This document shows positions 27,106 to 35,938 of a DNA stretch of 64,000 bases, one piece after another. The DNA lies in the NCBI RefSeq assembly GCF_024808665.1, contig NZ_JANUBZ010000009.1:186001-250000 (forward strand), read 5' to 3'. The notes beneath the pieces were generated by a model, which did no database searches, was not told the DNA's origin, and was given only the letters and a program-made list of their open reading frames with translations. The translations under genes and the position numbers were made by a program. The number at the start of each line of letters is the position of its first letter. Positions within the stretch are counted from its first letter, which is position 1. The DNA comes from Mucilaginibacter empetricola (lineage in GTDB: Bacteria; Bacteroidota; Bacteroidia; Sphingobacteriales; Sphingobacteriaceae).

Positions 27106-29073
27106 TTATTCAAACTTCTTCCCCACAGTTACCCCGTTCCAACTATCGGAGCGGAAAGGACCTACCGGGATGCCATCCAGGGTGAAAAGATTTGCATCAA
27201 TAGGTGCATCAGTCCAGCCATAACGTACAGCCACAGGTTGCGTAACCTGGTTACACCAAACTTTAACTTTGTTGTCGGCAATAATAATGGCCTGAGCATA
27301 GTAAAATTTATGATCGGCCCCCGCCAATTCAAACCCTTTTACATAGCCGTACTTATCTTTTGCCATTAAACCGCTTTCAATACCAGTAAAGCTAATAAGC
27401 GCGTAATTGTCATTAAAATCGGCGGATTTAAATAATGGACTTTCGGTAAAACCGGTTAAATGATAAGTCATGGTTAAGGCATTATTCGCCAGCCTGAAGC
27501 CAACTTCATCTTTATTTTTTGGGTGCAGATTAAAAGGATCACCTACATCAGTAGTTACGGCTATACCCGTATTAGGCAATTGCAGCGCAAAACCCTGCGC
27601 TTCCCGCAATTCGGCCCATTGGCTACCGATATTACTGTTTTGCATGCCCCCAAATGAAGTTAATTGAACAAATATAAATGGAAAGTCGCGTTTCCATTTA
27701 TCACGCCAGTTAGTAATTAATAAGGGGAATGTAGTTCTATACTGAAAAGCCCTGTCTGCATTTGATTCACCCTGGTACCATATTACCCCAGCTATAGAAT
27801 AAGGTATTAAAGGGTTAACCATGGCATTGTAAAGCATCGAGGCCGTATTATTAGGCAAAAAGTTAAAGTGATAGGGCTTGCTCAAGTCGGGCATGGTTTT
27901 CCAGTTATTGTCGGCCATATTTATGGTTGTATCCGCAAATTGAATATTGATGTCGTTCCCTACACCATTGATTCCCATACCAAACCATGCAGGATTTTTT
28001 TGCTGCGACATTAGCTCAATGAGTAAGCTGTTATAACCACCTTTCCAGGTTTCGGCAGGTAAATCAAACTGATAGCCAGAAGCAAGCGCGCCTTTCTTAA
28101 TCAGTTTTCCGTTAATATACAAAGCAATATCGGCATCAGTAGTACCCAGGCGAAGCACAGATTTACTTTGAGCGTATCCGCTATCAAGCTTAATGAGCCG
28201 CTGCATAAAACCCTCACCCCTGTATGAATAAAGCTTCCCCATCCACTCCCATGCTCCAGGTGCAGGTCCGTTTTGCCAGTTAGCAAAAAAAGAAACAGGT
28301 TGTGCGGCTAGCTCATCAATCGTATAATTTACCACAGGCTGATTACGGTAAGCATACTGTTTAAGCTGTTTATCAAGCCTTATTTTTAAATCATCCCAAT
28401 TTGCCGGCAGTGCAGCGGCAGCTGGCCCTAATTCAGGCGATGCAAGCATGGCGTCTTTACTTATCCAGTCTTCTGCAACGGTACCGCCCCAGTTGCTGCT
28501 AATCAAACCAATAGTTACATGCAGGTTTTGAGCTAGCTTCTTTGCAAAAAAATAACCTACGGCCGTAAAATCCCCTACAGTATTGGTATCTGCTTTTACC
28601 CATTCGCCGCCGCTAAGATCCTTTTCAGGCTGCTGGCTTATTTTGTCGTGTACCTGAAATTGCCGGATAGTTGTATGTGCAGCATTTTTTTGCTCTTCTT
28701 TAAAACCATATGCATTTTTTAATTGAAACTCCATGTTTGATTGACCCGAACAAATCCAAACCTCCCCCATCATAATCTCGTTATAAACCAATTGCTGTGT
28801 ACCCGATGAAATCGTCATTTCATAAGGCCCTCCTGCTTCCATTGGTCTTAAAATCACCTTCCAATTTCCTTCTTCATCTGTTTTGGTGCTTATTTTCTGT
28901 CCATTAAAATCAACCGTTACCCTGGCACCTTTGGCGTTCCATCCCCAAACAGCAACCGGCTGGTTTCGTTGCAGCACCATATGGTTACCAAAAAGTTTTG
29001 CTGTAGAAAGCTGTGCGCTGGCATGTAAAAACAGGCTGGCTAAGAATAATACTATAACGGAAATCCTTATCAT
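27106..29073 (-). CDS. sialate O-acetylesterase-like exported esterase
   Basis: This 655-residue exported enzyme has a signal peptide (about 1-20), the SGNH nucleophile motif SGQSNME (109-115, S112), the block GVIWYQGESNADRAF with conserved tryptophan and glutamine, and a later LHPKNKDEVG holding the catalytic histidine. An inserted jelly-roll-like segment lies in the middle (about 250-360). The family removes O-acetyl groups from sialic acids or acetylated plant glycans. No polysaccharide-utilisation genes are adjacent, so the substrate is open. Confidence 0.9.
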   Translation of the reverse strand: MIRISVIVLFLASLFLHASAQLSTAKLFGNHMVLQRNQPVAVWGWNAKGARVTVDFNGQKISTKTDEEGNWKVILRPMEAGGPYEMTISSGTQQLVYNEIMMGEVWICSGQSNMEFQLKNAYGFKEEQKNAAHTTIRQFQVHDKISQQPEKDLSGGEWVKADTNTVGDFTAVGYFFAKKLAQNLHVTIGLISSNWGGTVAEDWISKDAMLASPELGPAAAALPANWDDLKIRLDKQLKQYAYRNQPVVNYTIDELAAQPVSFFANWQNGPAPGAWEWMGKLYSYRGEGFMQRLIKLDSGYAQSKSVLRLGTTDADIALYINGKLIKKGALASGYQFDLPAETWKGGYNSLLIELMSQQKNPAWFGMGINGVGNDINIQFADTTINMADNNWKTMPDLSKPYHFNFLPNNTASMLYNAMVNPLIPYSIAGVIWYQGESNADRAFQYRTTFPLLITNWRDKWKRDFPFIFVQLTSFGGMQNSNIGSQWAELREAQGFALQLPNTGIAVTTDVGDPFNLHPKNKDEVGFRLANNALTMTYHLTGFTESPLFKSADFNDNYALISFTGIESGLMAKDKYGYVKGFELAGADHKFYYAQAIIIADNKVKVWCNQVTQPVAVRYGWTDAPIDANLFTLDGIPVGPFRSDSWNGVTVGKKFE

Positions 29074-29315
29074 CTCTAAAGTTTATATCAATTGGTGTTA
29101 TTCCACCTCGTAGGTTAACTGCAAAATTGTTAGTTTTTTAATATTTCGGGTAATGTTTCTTTCGCAATAATTGGTTTATTTTTTGCAGTTTTTGGAAACT
29201 CATCAACTATTTTTTCTTAAAAAATGTTAAATTTTAAAAATTTCTTGATGGGATATTATTTATAATAGCCTATATCTCTTATATTTAAAGTCTGTAACCT
29301 TAACGAACAAATTAT

Positions 29316-30701
29316 ATGACTACAACGCTTATGAAACGCTTACTATTATGTATAACAGCGCTGGTAATGGCAACAGGCGCTTATGCGCAACTGTCATTAC
29401 CGCAAGGTTATTATTGGAAACAATTACCCAATGGATTGCAGGTGCTTGTTATTGAAAACGCCAAAGTTCCACTTGCAACAGTTGAAATTGCTGTAAAAAA
29501 TGGCTCATTTACGGAGGATTCTGTTTATAATGGTCTTTCGCACCTTTTTGAGCATATGTTTTTTAAGGCAAATAAAGATTATCCAACTCAGGAGAAACTT
29601 TTAAAACGCACACAAGAGTTAGGCGCTATATGGAACGGCACCACCGGCTATGAGCGCGTAAACTATTTTTTTACGTTCGATAGGGACAGTTTAAATGCAG
29701 GCCTTAAGTTTTTAAATGCTGCTATCCGTTTCCCCATTTACCGGGAAGAGGACATGAAAAAGGAACGTGTTGTTGTTGATGGCGAATTTCAGCGCGGGGA
29801 AAGCAGTCCGGGCTTTCAATTAGCAAATGAAATGGACAAGCACTTATGGGGCGATTTATACACCCGTAAAAATCCAATAGGCATCCATAACATCATTAAT
29901 ACGGCCACGCCCGAAAAAATGATGGTCATCAAAAACAAATATTACTTCCCTAATAACAGTTTGCTAACTATTTGTGGTGATGTTAAGCATGACGAGGCTT
30001 TTAAAATGGCCGAGGCTATTTTTGGCGATTGGGCCAGCAGCGGCTTCGACCCGATACAGAAATATCCGATACCTGATTTTAAACCACTTGTAAAAAGCGA
30101 CTATTTTGTAAAGGAAAGCACCATTGCCCGTACGCCATATATCGAAGTCTCATGGCAAGGGCCAGCTTATCTGACAGATTCGGCCGCTACCGTTGCAGCC
30201 GATGTTTTTTCAACTATACTGGGTTTAAATTCGTCAAAATTCCAGCAGGCGCTTGTTGACAAAGGCCTTGCAAGCTATGCCGAAATAAGTTACCAAACCT
30301 GTAAATATGTTGGACCTGTGAGCATATTTGTGGTACCTAATCCAAACAAACTGAAAGAATGTTATGCTGAAATAAATAATCAATTGGTTTTAATGAGTTC
30401 ACCTGATTATTATACTGACGAACAAATGAAAGATGCTAAGGCTATACTGCTTCGCGAAAATATACGTGCTAAGGAAAAACCATCTTCTCTGCCAAGCCAG
30501 GTAAGTTATGATTGGTGCAGTACTTCATTAAACTATTATACCAATATTACTGATGATTATCAAAAGATTACAAGGGCTGATATTTCAAAATACCTGAGTA
30601 CTTATATTTTAAATAAACCATTTGTTGCTGGTATGATTATTAGTCCCGATTTAAATAAGCAAGTAAACGCTAATTCATTTTTTACAGCAAAAGCAAACTA
30701 A
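29316..30701 (+). CDS. M16 family zinc metallopeptidase, catalytic subunit
   Basis: This 461-residue exported protease has a signal peptide (to about residue 25) and the inverted zinc motif HLFEH at 76-80, with the distal glutamate in ERVVVDGEFQR. Two M16 half-domains follow. It is of the two-subunit type like mitochondrial processing peptidase: the next gene, 12 bases on, encodes a similar protein without the zinc motif. Location is periplasmic or outer-membrane facing. A second ATG at 29331 is also possible as start. Confidence 0.92.
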   Translation: MTTTLMKRLLLCITALVMATGAYAQLSLPQGYYWKQLPNGLQVLVIENAKVPLATVEIAVKNGSFTEDSVYNGLSHLFEHMFFKANKDYPTQEKLLKRTQELGAIWNGTTGYERVNYFFTFDRDSLNAGLKFLNAAIRFPIYREEDMKKERVVVDGEFQRGESSPGFQLANEMDKHLWGDLYTRKNPIGIHNIINTATPEKMMVIKNKYYFPNNSLLTICGDVKHDEAFKMAEAIFGDWASSGFDPIQKYPIPDFKPLVKSDYFVKESTIARTPYIEVSWQGPAYLTDSAATVAADVFSTILGLNSSKFQQALVDKGLASYAEISYQTCKYVGPVSIFVVPNPNKLKECYAEINNQLVLMSSPDYYTDEQMKDAKAILLRENIRAKEKPSSLPSQVSYDWCSTSLNYYTNITDDYQKITRADISKYLSTYILNKPFVAGMIISPDLNKQVNANSFFTAKAN

Positions 30702-30713
30702 AATCTTACCGAA

Positions 30714-32048
30714 ATGAAAAGAAATATGATCATGCTCTTATTTGTAGCAGCAACTTCAATAATAAAACCAGCCTTTGCTCAAAATAAAGCTTATGAAATA
30801 ACGGTTGATGGCGTAAAAGTTATTGTGCAACCCAGTGGTAATGATATAGTAGAAATACAAACCATTATAAAAGGTGGTGTTCAAAACTACTCCGCTGATA
30901 AAATCGGGATTGAATCACTGGCAATGACCGCCCTTACCGAATGCGGGACTGTAAACCACGATAAGAACAGTTTTAAAGACGCGCTGGATAAAGTTAGTGC
31001 CGAATTATATGGCACAACCAATAAAGATTATGCTGTTATACGGATGAATTGTATTAAAACAGATTTTGATGATGTTTGGAAACTCTACGCGGAGGCTATA
31101 ACACAACCCCGTTTTGATACGGCAGAATTTAAAAAGATTAAACAGGATGCCATTAACAATTTAAAGCAGAATGAATCGCAACCGGATGCAGCTATTGATA
31201 AAATGGCTAATACGGTAGCTTTTGCGGGTCGCGATTATGCTAAAGATCCACGTGGCACCGCGGCTATTATTGAGAAATTAACCGCTGCCGAAACAAAAGC
31301 TTATTATCAATCCATTTTAATACGATCAAGAATGGTTGTTGTGATAGTGGCCGATCTGGACAAATCTGTTATTGAAAATAAGGTAAAAACTATGCTTAGC
31401 GGTATAAAACAAGGACAGCCGTATACCTTAAAAAAATCATTCTTCAGGGTGTATAACAACACCTTTTCGGCAGAGCCGCGCGATTTGGCAACCAATTACA
31501 TTGAAGGTGTAACCAGTGGGCCACAGTTGGACGCACCCGACTTTTATTCATTTATGGTGTCTATGCGCATTTTTGCCCAAAGGCACTTTCTGGATATAAG
31601 AACCAATAACGGTTTATCATATGCACCGCAGGCATGGTTCAGCACGGGCACAACCTGTGTAGCAAAAGTTGCTGTATCCACAACACAGCCAGATAAATAC
31701 ATACATGTTTTTGACAGACTGGTTGATAGCACCAAAACTCATGGTTTTACAGCAGCAGAGCTAGCGGACATGAAAATCACCTTTCTAACCGGCTTCTATT
31801 ATAAAAACGAAACAAATGCGGCACAGGCATCATCAATTGCTGCGAATGAAGTATTGCATGATGATTGGAAACGATCATTAACGCTCATTGATGATATTAA
31901 AAAGATTACGCTTGATGATATCAATACCGCCTTCCGCAATTATATCGGCAATACAGTTTGGGTTTACCAGGGCGATCCTAAAAAAGTAACCCCGATATTA
32001 TTTACCAACGGAACGATTAAAAGAGCCGACAATCCTGTGGGTCAATAA
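30714..32048 (+). CDS. M16 family peptidase-like protein, non-catalytic subunit
   Basis: This 444-residue M16-fold protein has a signal peptide (about 1-22, ending KPAFAQ). At the position of the zinc motif it reads ESLAMTALTECGT, with no HxxEH, so it cannot bind zinc there. In the M16B pairs the second subunit supplies substrate-binding residues, which fits FLDIRTNNGLSYAPQAWF late in the protein. It is co-transcribed with the catalytic subunit, and a strong terminator follows. Confidence 0.9.
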   Translation: MKRNMIMLLFVAATSIIKPAFAQNKAYEITVDGVKVIVQPSGNDIVEIQTIIKGGVQNYSADKIGIESLAMTALTECGTVNHDKNSFKDALDKVSAELYGTTNKDYAVIRMNCIKTDFDDVWKLYAEAITQPRFDTAEFKKIKQDAINNLKQNESQPDAAIDKMANTVAFAGRDYAKDPRGTAAIIEKLTAAETKAYYQSILIRSRMVVVIVADLDKSVIENKVKTMLSGIKQGQPYTLKKSFFRVYNNTFSAEPRDLATNYIEGVTSGPQLDAPDFYSFMVSMRIFAQRHFLDIRTNNGLSYAPQAWFSTGTTCVAKVAVSTTQPDKYIHVFDRLVDSTKTHGFTAAELADMKITFLTGFYYKNETNAAQASSIAANEVLHDDWKRSLTLIDDIKKITLDDINTAFRNYIGNTVWVYQGDPKKVTPILFTNGTIKRADNPVGQ

Positions 32049-32063
32049 TATGCTGATATTTTG

Positions 32064-32102
32064 AAAAAAGGCACGAAAGTTTAAACTTTCGTGCCTTTTT
32101 TT
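32064..32102 (+). terminator. intrinsic terminator after the M16 pair
   Basis: A perfect palindrome (GGCACGAAAGTTT stem, no unpaired loop beyond the centre) is flanked by six A on the left and a run of T on the right, 16 bases after the stop. It would act in both directions. Confidence 0.92.
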
Positions 32103-32129
32103 ATGGAATGCTACTGACATTATCATGTC

Positions 32130-32185
32130 AGCGTTCACGGTGTTCATGAATGTTCACGGCGTTCACGCGTTCAAAAATGAACGCT
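32130..32185. repeat. GTTCACG repeat cluster with hairpin after ddl
   Basis: Several copies of GTTCA(C/T)G lie between 32130 and 32173. An eight-base pair joins 32130-32137 to 32178-32185. A compact hairpin (32167-32173 with 32178-32184, loop AAAA) ends six bases before the ddl stop in the minus direction and may terminate ddl. Confidence 0.6.
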
Positions 32186-32190
32186 TTGTA

Positions 32191-33177
32191 TTATTTGTTG
32201 GCTCCGTCGATTAAATCGCCGTAAAAAACCATTAAATCCATTCCGGCCGCTCTAACCTGCTGCGGTATCAAACTGGCAGACGATTGGCCTGGAGTAGTAT
32301 TCACTTCAATAAAGTAAAAGTCGTTGGTTTGCTCCAGCAGAATGAAGTCGATGCGTACCATGCCTTTGCAATTCAGCCTTAGGTAAACCTCGGTAACTAT
32401 TCCTGCAATTTGTTCCATTTTTGCCACCGGAATATCGGCAGGTGTAATTTCTTGTGTAGTGCTGTCGGTATATTTGGCATCATAATCAAAAAAATCTTTT
32501 GTGGTGATGATCTCCGATGCTGGTAAAACGGTTATTTTACCATGCAAACGGGCTATGCCTATACTAAACTCACGTCCCTTTATAAACTCTTCAACCAAAA
32601 TCTGGCTATCTTCATTAAAAGCTTTCTTTAATGCATCCGGTAAGCCGGCAACATTGTAAACCTTGCTCATCCCCACACTACTACCGCCATTGTTTGGCTT
32701 TATAAAAAGCGGAAATTTAAGTGATGCTGCAATATTAGGAACATCGTGCATATCCCGTTCAAACAAACGCAGGCTGCGGGCCGTGTGTAAACCATGGATA
32801 CCTTCAACAATAGCCTTGGTGTAAGCCTTGTTCATGGTAATAGCTGATGTAGTAGCATCGCAAGTATTATATGGAATGCCCAGCATATCCAGATAACCCT
32901 GTATTTTACCGTCTTCACCGGGAGTACCGTGGATGGTGATAAAGGCAAAATCGAACTTTACAGTTTCACCCTTATGCGTTAAAGTGAAGTTGTTTTTATC
33001 GATATCAAAGGTTTCACCATCCTGTTCATAAAACCAACGATCACGGTGAACAATAACGGTATAAACGTTGTATTTATCCGGGTTTAAATTAGCGGCAATG
33101 TTTTTGGCGCTTTTTAGCGAAACTTCATATTCGCCGGTAAAGCCACCGGCCAAAAGGGCAATGTTCTTAGCATTCAT
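32191..33177 (-). CDS. ddl: D-alanine--D-alanine ligase
   Basis: This 328-residue ATP-grasp enzyme joins two D-alanines for peptidoglycan. It has the N-terminal LLAGGFTGEYEVSLKSA (serine-rich substrate loop), PLFIKPNNGGSSVGMSKV for ATP, VEEFIKGREFSIGI, and the metal site FYFIEVNTTPGQS. Length is normal. It stands alone here, away from the mur cluster, with the toxin-antitoxin pair upstream on the same strand. Confidence 0.95.
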   Translation of the reverse strand: MNAKNIALLAGGFTGEYEVSLKSAKNIAANLNPDKYNVYTVIVHRDRWFYEQDGETFDIDKNNFTLTHKGETVKFDFAFITIHGTPGEDGKIQGYLDMLGIPYNTCDATTSAITMNKAYTKAIVEGIHGLHTARSLRLFERDMHDVPNIAASLKFPLFIKPNNGGSSVGMSKVYNVAGLPDALKKAFNEDSQILVEEFIKGREFSIGIARLHGKITVLPASEIITTKDFFDYDAKYTDSTTQEITPADIPVAKMEQIAGIVTEVYLRLNCKGMVRIDFILLEQTNDFYFIEVNTTPGQSSASLIPQQVRAAGMDLMVFYGDLIDGANK

Positions 33178-33215
33178 ATAACAAATGGGAAATTTTCTGA
33201 TTGTTTGAGATATTG

Positions 33216-33515
33216 TTATTTCGGTTCGAAACTTTCGGGGTTTCTTTTAGTATGGAAAATGGAGGTAACAAATATTGTTTCAAGGTTTTTATCATACCAA
33301 TAAACTATAATAAAGGGGAATTTTCTTAACGGAGCGAAATGCAAATCGGTATTATATTTCTTTGAATAAAGTTCTGGATTAGAATCGATAAAATGTAATG
33401 AGCTCTTGATCTCTTTTATAAAGTATTTTGAAAGACCTTTTTGTTGCTTCTCGTACCATTCACAGGCATCTGTTAATTCAAGTTCGGCCCGTCTAAGTAG
33501 CTTAATTGTAGGCAC
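33216..33515 (-). CDS. RelE/ParE family toxin
   Basis: This 99-residue toxin-fold protein has the N-terminal helical pair (ELELTDACEWYEKQQKGLSKYF) and the beta-sheet APLRKFPFIIVYWYDKNLETI with the usual arginine. RelE-type toxins cleave mRNA on the ribosome and ParE-type toxins act on gyrase; this cannot be told apart here. Its start overlaps the antitoxin stop region by 14 bases, giving the antitoxin-first order typical of type II modules. Confidence 0.88.
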   Translation of the reverse strand: MPTIKLLRRAELELTDACEWYEKQQKGLSKYFIKEIKSSLHFIDSNPELYSKKYNTDLHFAPLRKFPFIIVYWYDKNLETIFVTSIFHTKRNPESFEPK

Positions 33516-33729
33516 GATTCAAATCTTTTTCGATATCATCCCAATTTCTTGCGGTCGTTTTACCATCAATAAAATCCTGTTTTGTCTTTAACAAGCTTTT
33601 AATTTCATCTTCGGTAAAATCATATTCTTTACCGGTATCAACTGTATAATTCAAACCGAACCTGTTTAGTATTTCCTGCAAAATGGAAAGGTCCTTGTCA
33701 TCGGGGATGTTTACGGTAATTGTAGTCAT
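33502..33729 (-). CDS. putative antitoxin of the RelE/ParE module
   Basis: This 75-residue acidic protein begins MTTITVNIPDDKDLSILQEI and carries a helical C-terminal half (FTEDEIKSLLKTKQDFIDGK) that would wrap around the toxin. The start at 33729 is chosen because a TAAATTTG box lies three bases before it. A longer frame from 33801 overlaps the upstream TIGR02757 gene and begins with unlikely residues. Antitoxin status is inferred from size, acidity and overlap with the toxin gene. Confidence 0.8.
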   Translation of the reverse strand: MTTITVNIPDDKDLSILQEILNRFGLNYTVDTGKEYDFTEDEIKSLLKTKQDFIDGKTTARNWDDIEKDLNRAYN

Positions 33730-33732
33730 AAT

Positions 33733-33740
33733 CAAATTTA
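33733..33740 (-). promoter_or_regulatory. -7 box abutting antitoxin start (leaderless)
   Basis: On the minus strand TAAATTTG, then ATT, then the antitoxin ATG. The module therefore has its own promoter and a leaderless first gene. Confidence 0.7.
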
Positions 33741-33784
33741 CAAAACAAACTTTCAAATTTTTTAAATAAAGAAAATATCTGTTC

Positions 33785-34558
33785 TTAAAACTTCTCATCA
33801 ATCCCTAAACCAAATAGAGCGAAATCGTATTTCACGGGATCGAGCGGGTCAAATTCACGTAAGCGATTAGTCAGCTCCACGGCGGTTTGCCAATCGGTTT
33901 GTTTACGGGTAATGAGATTCAATTTACGGGCCACGCGGTCAACATGCAGATCGCAGGGACAAATTAAATCAGCGGGTTTAATTTGATTCCAGATGCCAAA
34001 ATCAACGCCACAGTCGTCCTTACGCACCATCCAGCGCAAAAACATATTCAGTCTTTTGCAGGTTGATTTTTGTGATGGCGATGAGATATGTTTTTTTGTT
34101 CGATGCGGAAAATCAGGCAGGGAAAAGAAATAAGACCGGAAATAATTTAAAGAATGTTCTACAACGTTTTCATCGGTGATGTTTTTCGCAGGTATAAAAG
34201 CCGACTCTAAAGAAGAATAACTTTGATAGTGTTGTCTGAAAAAAGAAATAAAATACAGCGTATCAATATCATTAAAAGTGCGGTGCTTAAATTTTAAAAG
34301 CTTTTTCAGATCCGTTTCCTCGTGATTTATGATGAAATCATAAGGCGCTCCATCCATCAGTTTAATTAGCTCATGACATTTATTAATGATAGTAACCCGC
34401 TGCCCCCATGCTAACACCGCCGCCCATAAGCCCATAATCTCTATATCCTGTTTTTGGGTAAAAAGATGGGGAATAGATACCGGATCGTTAGGAATAAAAT
34501 CGGGGCCGTTGTATTGGGCTACTTTTGAATCCAGGAAAGCCTTTATGTTTTCGATCAT
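33785..34558 (-). CDS. TIGR02757 family protein
   Basis: This 257-residue protein of the TIGR02757/DUF2400 family begins with helices (MIENIKAFLDSKVAQYNGPDF). It carries PNDPVSIPHLF, LWAAVLAWGQRVTII, RMNMFLRWMVRKD-type sequence near 175 and the motif PADLICPCDLHVDRVAR. Its fold resembles DNA glycosylases of the HhH type, but the function is not known. It is a common single-copy Bacteroidota gene. It lies between the toxin-antitoxin module and a MITE-like repeat. Confidence 0.88.
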   Translation of the reverse strand: MIENIKAFLDSKVAQYNGPDFIPNDPVSIPHLFTQKQDIEIMGLWAAVLAWGQRVTIINKCHELIKLMDGAPYDFIINHEETDLKKLLKFKHRTFNDIDTLYFISFFRQHYQSYSSLESAFIPAKNITDENVVEHSLNYFRSYFFSLPDFPHRTKKHISSPSQKSTCKRLNMFLRWMVRKDDCGVDFGIWNQIKPADLICPCDLHVDRVARKLNLITRKQTDWQTAVELTNRLREFDPLDPVKYDFALFGLGIDEKF

Positions 34559-34568
34559 TTATCACGAT

Positions 34569-34678
34569 CGTCATTGCTCTGGGGCATAAAGCAATCTCTA
34601 ACTCACTGAGCGGCTCTGTATAGTATAGAGATTGCTTTCCCGAAACAAGTTCGGGACAGACTGTACCTCGCAATGACG
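34569..34678. repeat. MITE-like nested inverted repeat
   Basis: The 110-base unit has nine-base perfect ends CGTCATTGC/GCAATGACG and a 12-base perfect inner pair (34589-34600 with 34626-34637, core GCAATCTCTA). I recall similar CGTCATTGC...GCAATGACG units in related genomes. No open frame lies inside. It fills most of the gap between the TIGR02757 gene and the trans-sulfuration gene. Confidence 0.7.
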
Positions 34679-34687
34679 TTTTTTTTA

Positions 34688-35827
34688 TTAAGCCAAAGCC
34701 TGTTTTAAATCATCCAATAAATCATCAATATCCTCTACCCCTACACTTAAGCGCAAAAGATTATCAACTACACCAGCTTTTTCGCGTTCAGCTTTTGGGA
34801 TCGAGCCATGGGTCATGCTAACAGGATGGTTGATCAATGATTCTACTCCACCTAATGACTCCGCCAATGCAAATACTTTGAAAGATGAGGCTATGCGATA
34901 GGTTTCTTGCAAATCGGCACCTTTCAGTACAATTGAAATCATGCCGCCAAAATCAAGCATTTGTTTTTTGGCGATTTCATGATTAGGATGATCGGTAAAG
35001 CCCGGCCAGTAAATCTTTTCAACTTTAGGGTGCGTTTTTAGATATTCAGCAATCTTGCGACCATTTTCGCAATGCGCTTTCATGCGCAGGTGTAAGGTTT
35101 TTATACCACGCAATACCAGAAAACTATCTTGCGGACCCGGTGTAGCACCACAGGCGTTATAAATGAACCAAAGTCGTTTGTACAAGTCCTCGTCATTCAG
35201 CATCAAAGCACCCATCACCACATCGCTGTGGCCACCAATGTATTTAGTTACGGAGTGCATTACAATATCGGCGCCTAAATCAATAGGGTTTTGCAGATAA
35301 GGCGAAGCAAAGGTGTTATCAACCGCCAAAAGGATATTTTTCTCTTTGCTTATTTTAGCCACCGCTTCAATATCCACTATCTGCATGGTTGGATTGGTTG
35401 GCGTTTCAATCCAGATCAGTTTGGTGTTTTCGTTGGTGTATTTCCTGATAATTTCTGGATCAGACAGTTTTAAAAAATGGAATTTGATGCCATAATTGGC
35501 AAATATTTTGGTAAAAATGCGATACGAACCACCGTACAAATCATTGCCTGTAATTACCTCATCACCGGGTTGCAAAAGTTTCATTACGGCATCTGTTGCA
35601 CCCATACCACTTGAAAAGGCTAATCCGAATTTGGCATTCTCCAAAGCAGCCAAACAATTTTCCAAAGCCTTGCGGGTGGGATTGGTACCACGCGAGTACT
35701 CATAACCTTTATTATCACCCGGCGATTTTTGCCAATAGGTTGATGTCTGGTAAATCGGTGTCATCACCGCCCCGGTAGTTGGATCGGGCTCCTGCCCTGC
35801 ATGTATAGCTTTTGTTGCGAATTTCAT
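34688..35827 (-). CDS. trans-sulfuration PLP enzyme (cystathionine gamma-synthase/lyase type)
   Basis: This 379-residue Cys/Met-metabolism enzyme has YEYSRGTNPTRKALE, FSSGMGATDA, NDLYGGSYR, VDNTFASPYLQNP and the Schiff-base lysine in HSVTKYIGGHSDV. It either makes cystathionine from an activated homoserine and cysteine or cleaves cystathionine; sequence alone does not settle which. The conserved ESLGGVESLINHP near the C terminus is shared by both. It appears to be a single gene. Confidence 0.9.
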   Translation of the reverse strand: MKFATKAIHAGQEPDPTTGAVMTPIYQTSTYWQKSPGDNKGYEYSRGTNPTRKALENCLAALENAKFGLAFSSGMGATDAVMKLLQPGDEVITGNDLYGGSYRIFTKIFANYGIKFHFLKLSDPEIIRKYTNENTKLIWIETPTNPTMQIVDIEAVAKISKEKNILLAVDNTFASPYLQNPIDLGADIVMHSVTKYIGGHSDVVMGALMLNDEDLYKRLWFIYNACGATPGPQDSFLVLRGIKTLHLRMKAHCENGRKIAEYLKTHPKVEKIYWPGFTDHPNHEIAKKQMLDFGGMISIVLKGADLQETYRIASSFKVFALAESLGGVESLINHPVSMTHGSIPKAEREKAGVVDNLLRLSVGVEDIDDLLDDLKQALA

Positions 35828-35938
35828 ACCCCCTAACCCCCTAAAGGGGGAATTTTGTTTTTATGGTTTATATTCTTGTATTTCTTATTACTATCTCAAG
35901 CTCAAGTAAAGCTCCCCCTTCAGGGGGCCGGGGGGTTA
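35828..35938. repeat. C-rich/G-rich inverted repeat between metB-like gene and proS
   Basis: The left part (35828-35852) has CCCCCTAA followed by CCCCCTAAAGGGGG. The right part (35913-35937) is its imperfect reverse complement, ending GGCCGGGGGGTT. Each arm also folds on itself. The right arm runs up to the proS stop. Similar units are common in intergenic regions of this family. Confidence 0.65.

Noticed and set aside
27025..27369. 114-codon plus-strand open frame after the membrane hydrolase
   Set aside because: Most of it is antisense to the sialate O-acetylesterase gene; no domain seen.
32130..32185. CRISPR-like array of GTTCACG units
   Set aside because: The repeats are only seven to eight bases, irregularly spaced, with no spacers of constant length; they form a hairpin instead.
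33730..33801. Extension of the antitoxin by 24 codons
   Set aside because: It overlaps the TIGR02757 gene and runs through the -7 box; the extra residues are unlike antitoxins.
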